From Lentisphaerota bacterium (lineage in GTDB: Bacteria; Verrucomicrobiota; Lentisphaeria; Oligosphaerales; Oligosphaeraceae), in assembly GCA_012800565.1 (NCBI GenBank), contig JAAZIZ010000433.1, positions 1 through 5,325 on the forward strand: a stretch of 5,325 bases of DNA, written 5' to 3'. Each line of letters starts with the position of its first letter. The stretch's first letter is position 1. Both the position numbers and the translations under genes were made by a program. The notes below the pieces were generated by a model. It was not told the origin of the DNA, searched no databases, and saw nothing but the letters and a program-made list of their open reading frames with translations. Below, in pieces: positions 5,241-5,325 of this stretch.

Positions 5241-5325
5241 GTCGGACGGGTCGGACGGGTCGGACAAGTCGGACGGGTCGGACGGGTCGGACAAGTCGGA
5301 CAAGTCGGACGGGTCGGACGGGTCG
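5241..5325. repeat. 9-bp tandem repeat GTCGGAC(GG/AA), continuing past the window
   Basis: Nine complete 9-base units and the first four bases of a tenth reach the window edge. Seven bases (GTCGGAC) never vary; the last two are GG or AA, in the order GG GG AA GG GG AA AA GG GG. The array begins about 40 bases upstream of the fusion gene's start codon, within its 5' region. The unit length is a multiple of three and has no stop in any frame, so open frames through it are trivial. It could be a slippage-prone minisatellite, a protein-binding array or the edge of an intergenic repeat cluster. Confidence 0.95.

Noticed and set aside
5241..5325. CRISPR array or repeat-rich protein gene
   Set aside because: Units are contiguous with no spacers, so it is not CRISPR. 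Open frames through it exist only because a stop-free 9-base unit is repeated.

Overview
The window looks like accessory DNA from a GC-rich Gram-negative-type bacterium. The combination of a Gfo/Idh/MocA oxidoreductase, a secreted PQQ-like beta-propeller protein and a RAYT of the 'WPHAP...NHYHF...PGRxxW' type is most familiar to me from the PVC group (Lentisphaerota, Verrucomicrobiota, Planctomycetota). That placement is an inference from family style only; no rRNA or marker gene is present.

Layout. (1) Bases 1-270, + strand: the 3' end of a Gfo/Idh/MocA family oxidoreductase, cut by the window edge. (2) 306-875, + strand: a small HUH/Y1 transposase of the REP-associated (RAYT, TnpA_REP) family, clearly more AT-rich than its surroundings. 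(3) 864-1372: about 500 noncoding bases packed with repeats. There are REP-like hairpin pairs in both orientations with GC(AA/TT)GC centres, a 35-base-period direct repeat, and a second repeat family with a GGC(A/T)GCGGCGGCGACAGAAA core in three copies. The last codons and stop of the RAYT gene lie inside the first, degraded REP copy. (4) 1373-2680, - strand: an exported PQQ-like beta-propeller protein, convergent with the RAYT. (5) 2751-5201, - strand: an 816-residue four-module sulfur-transfer protein made of CoA-disulfide reductase-like flavoprotein, rhodanese, TusA and DsrE-like domains. (6) 5241-5325: a 9-bp tandem repeat (GTCGGAC followed by GG or AA) that starts about 40 bases upstream of the fusion gene and runs off the window.

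How the parts relate. The RAYT and the hairpin repeats form one functional unit: RAYTs of this type process REP single-stranded hairpins and are thought to spread them. The four-domain fusion would let persulfide sulfur pass between rhodanese, TusA and DsrE modules, with an NAD(P)H/FAD reductase on the same chain. The propeller gene lies 70 bases downstream of the fusion on the same strand and could be cotranscribed with it, but nothing in the sequence ties their functions together. I see no CRISPR array, tRNA, rRNA or riboswitch. The most notable signal is the RAYT/REP mosaic: covarying stems, an inverted pair, a composite direct duplication, and the transposase stop codon embedded in the repeat.
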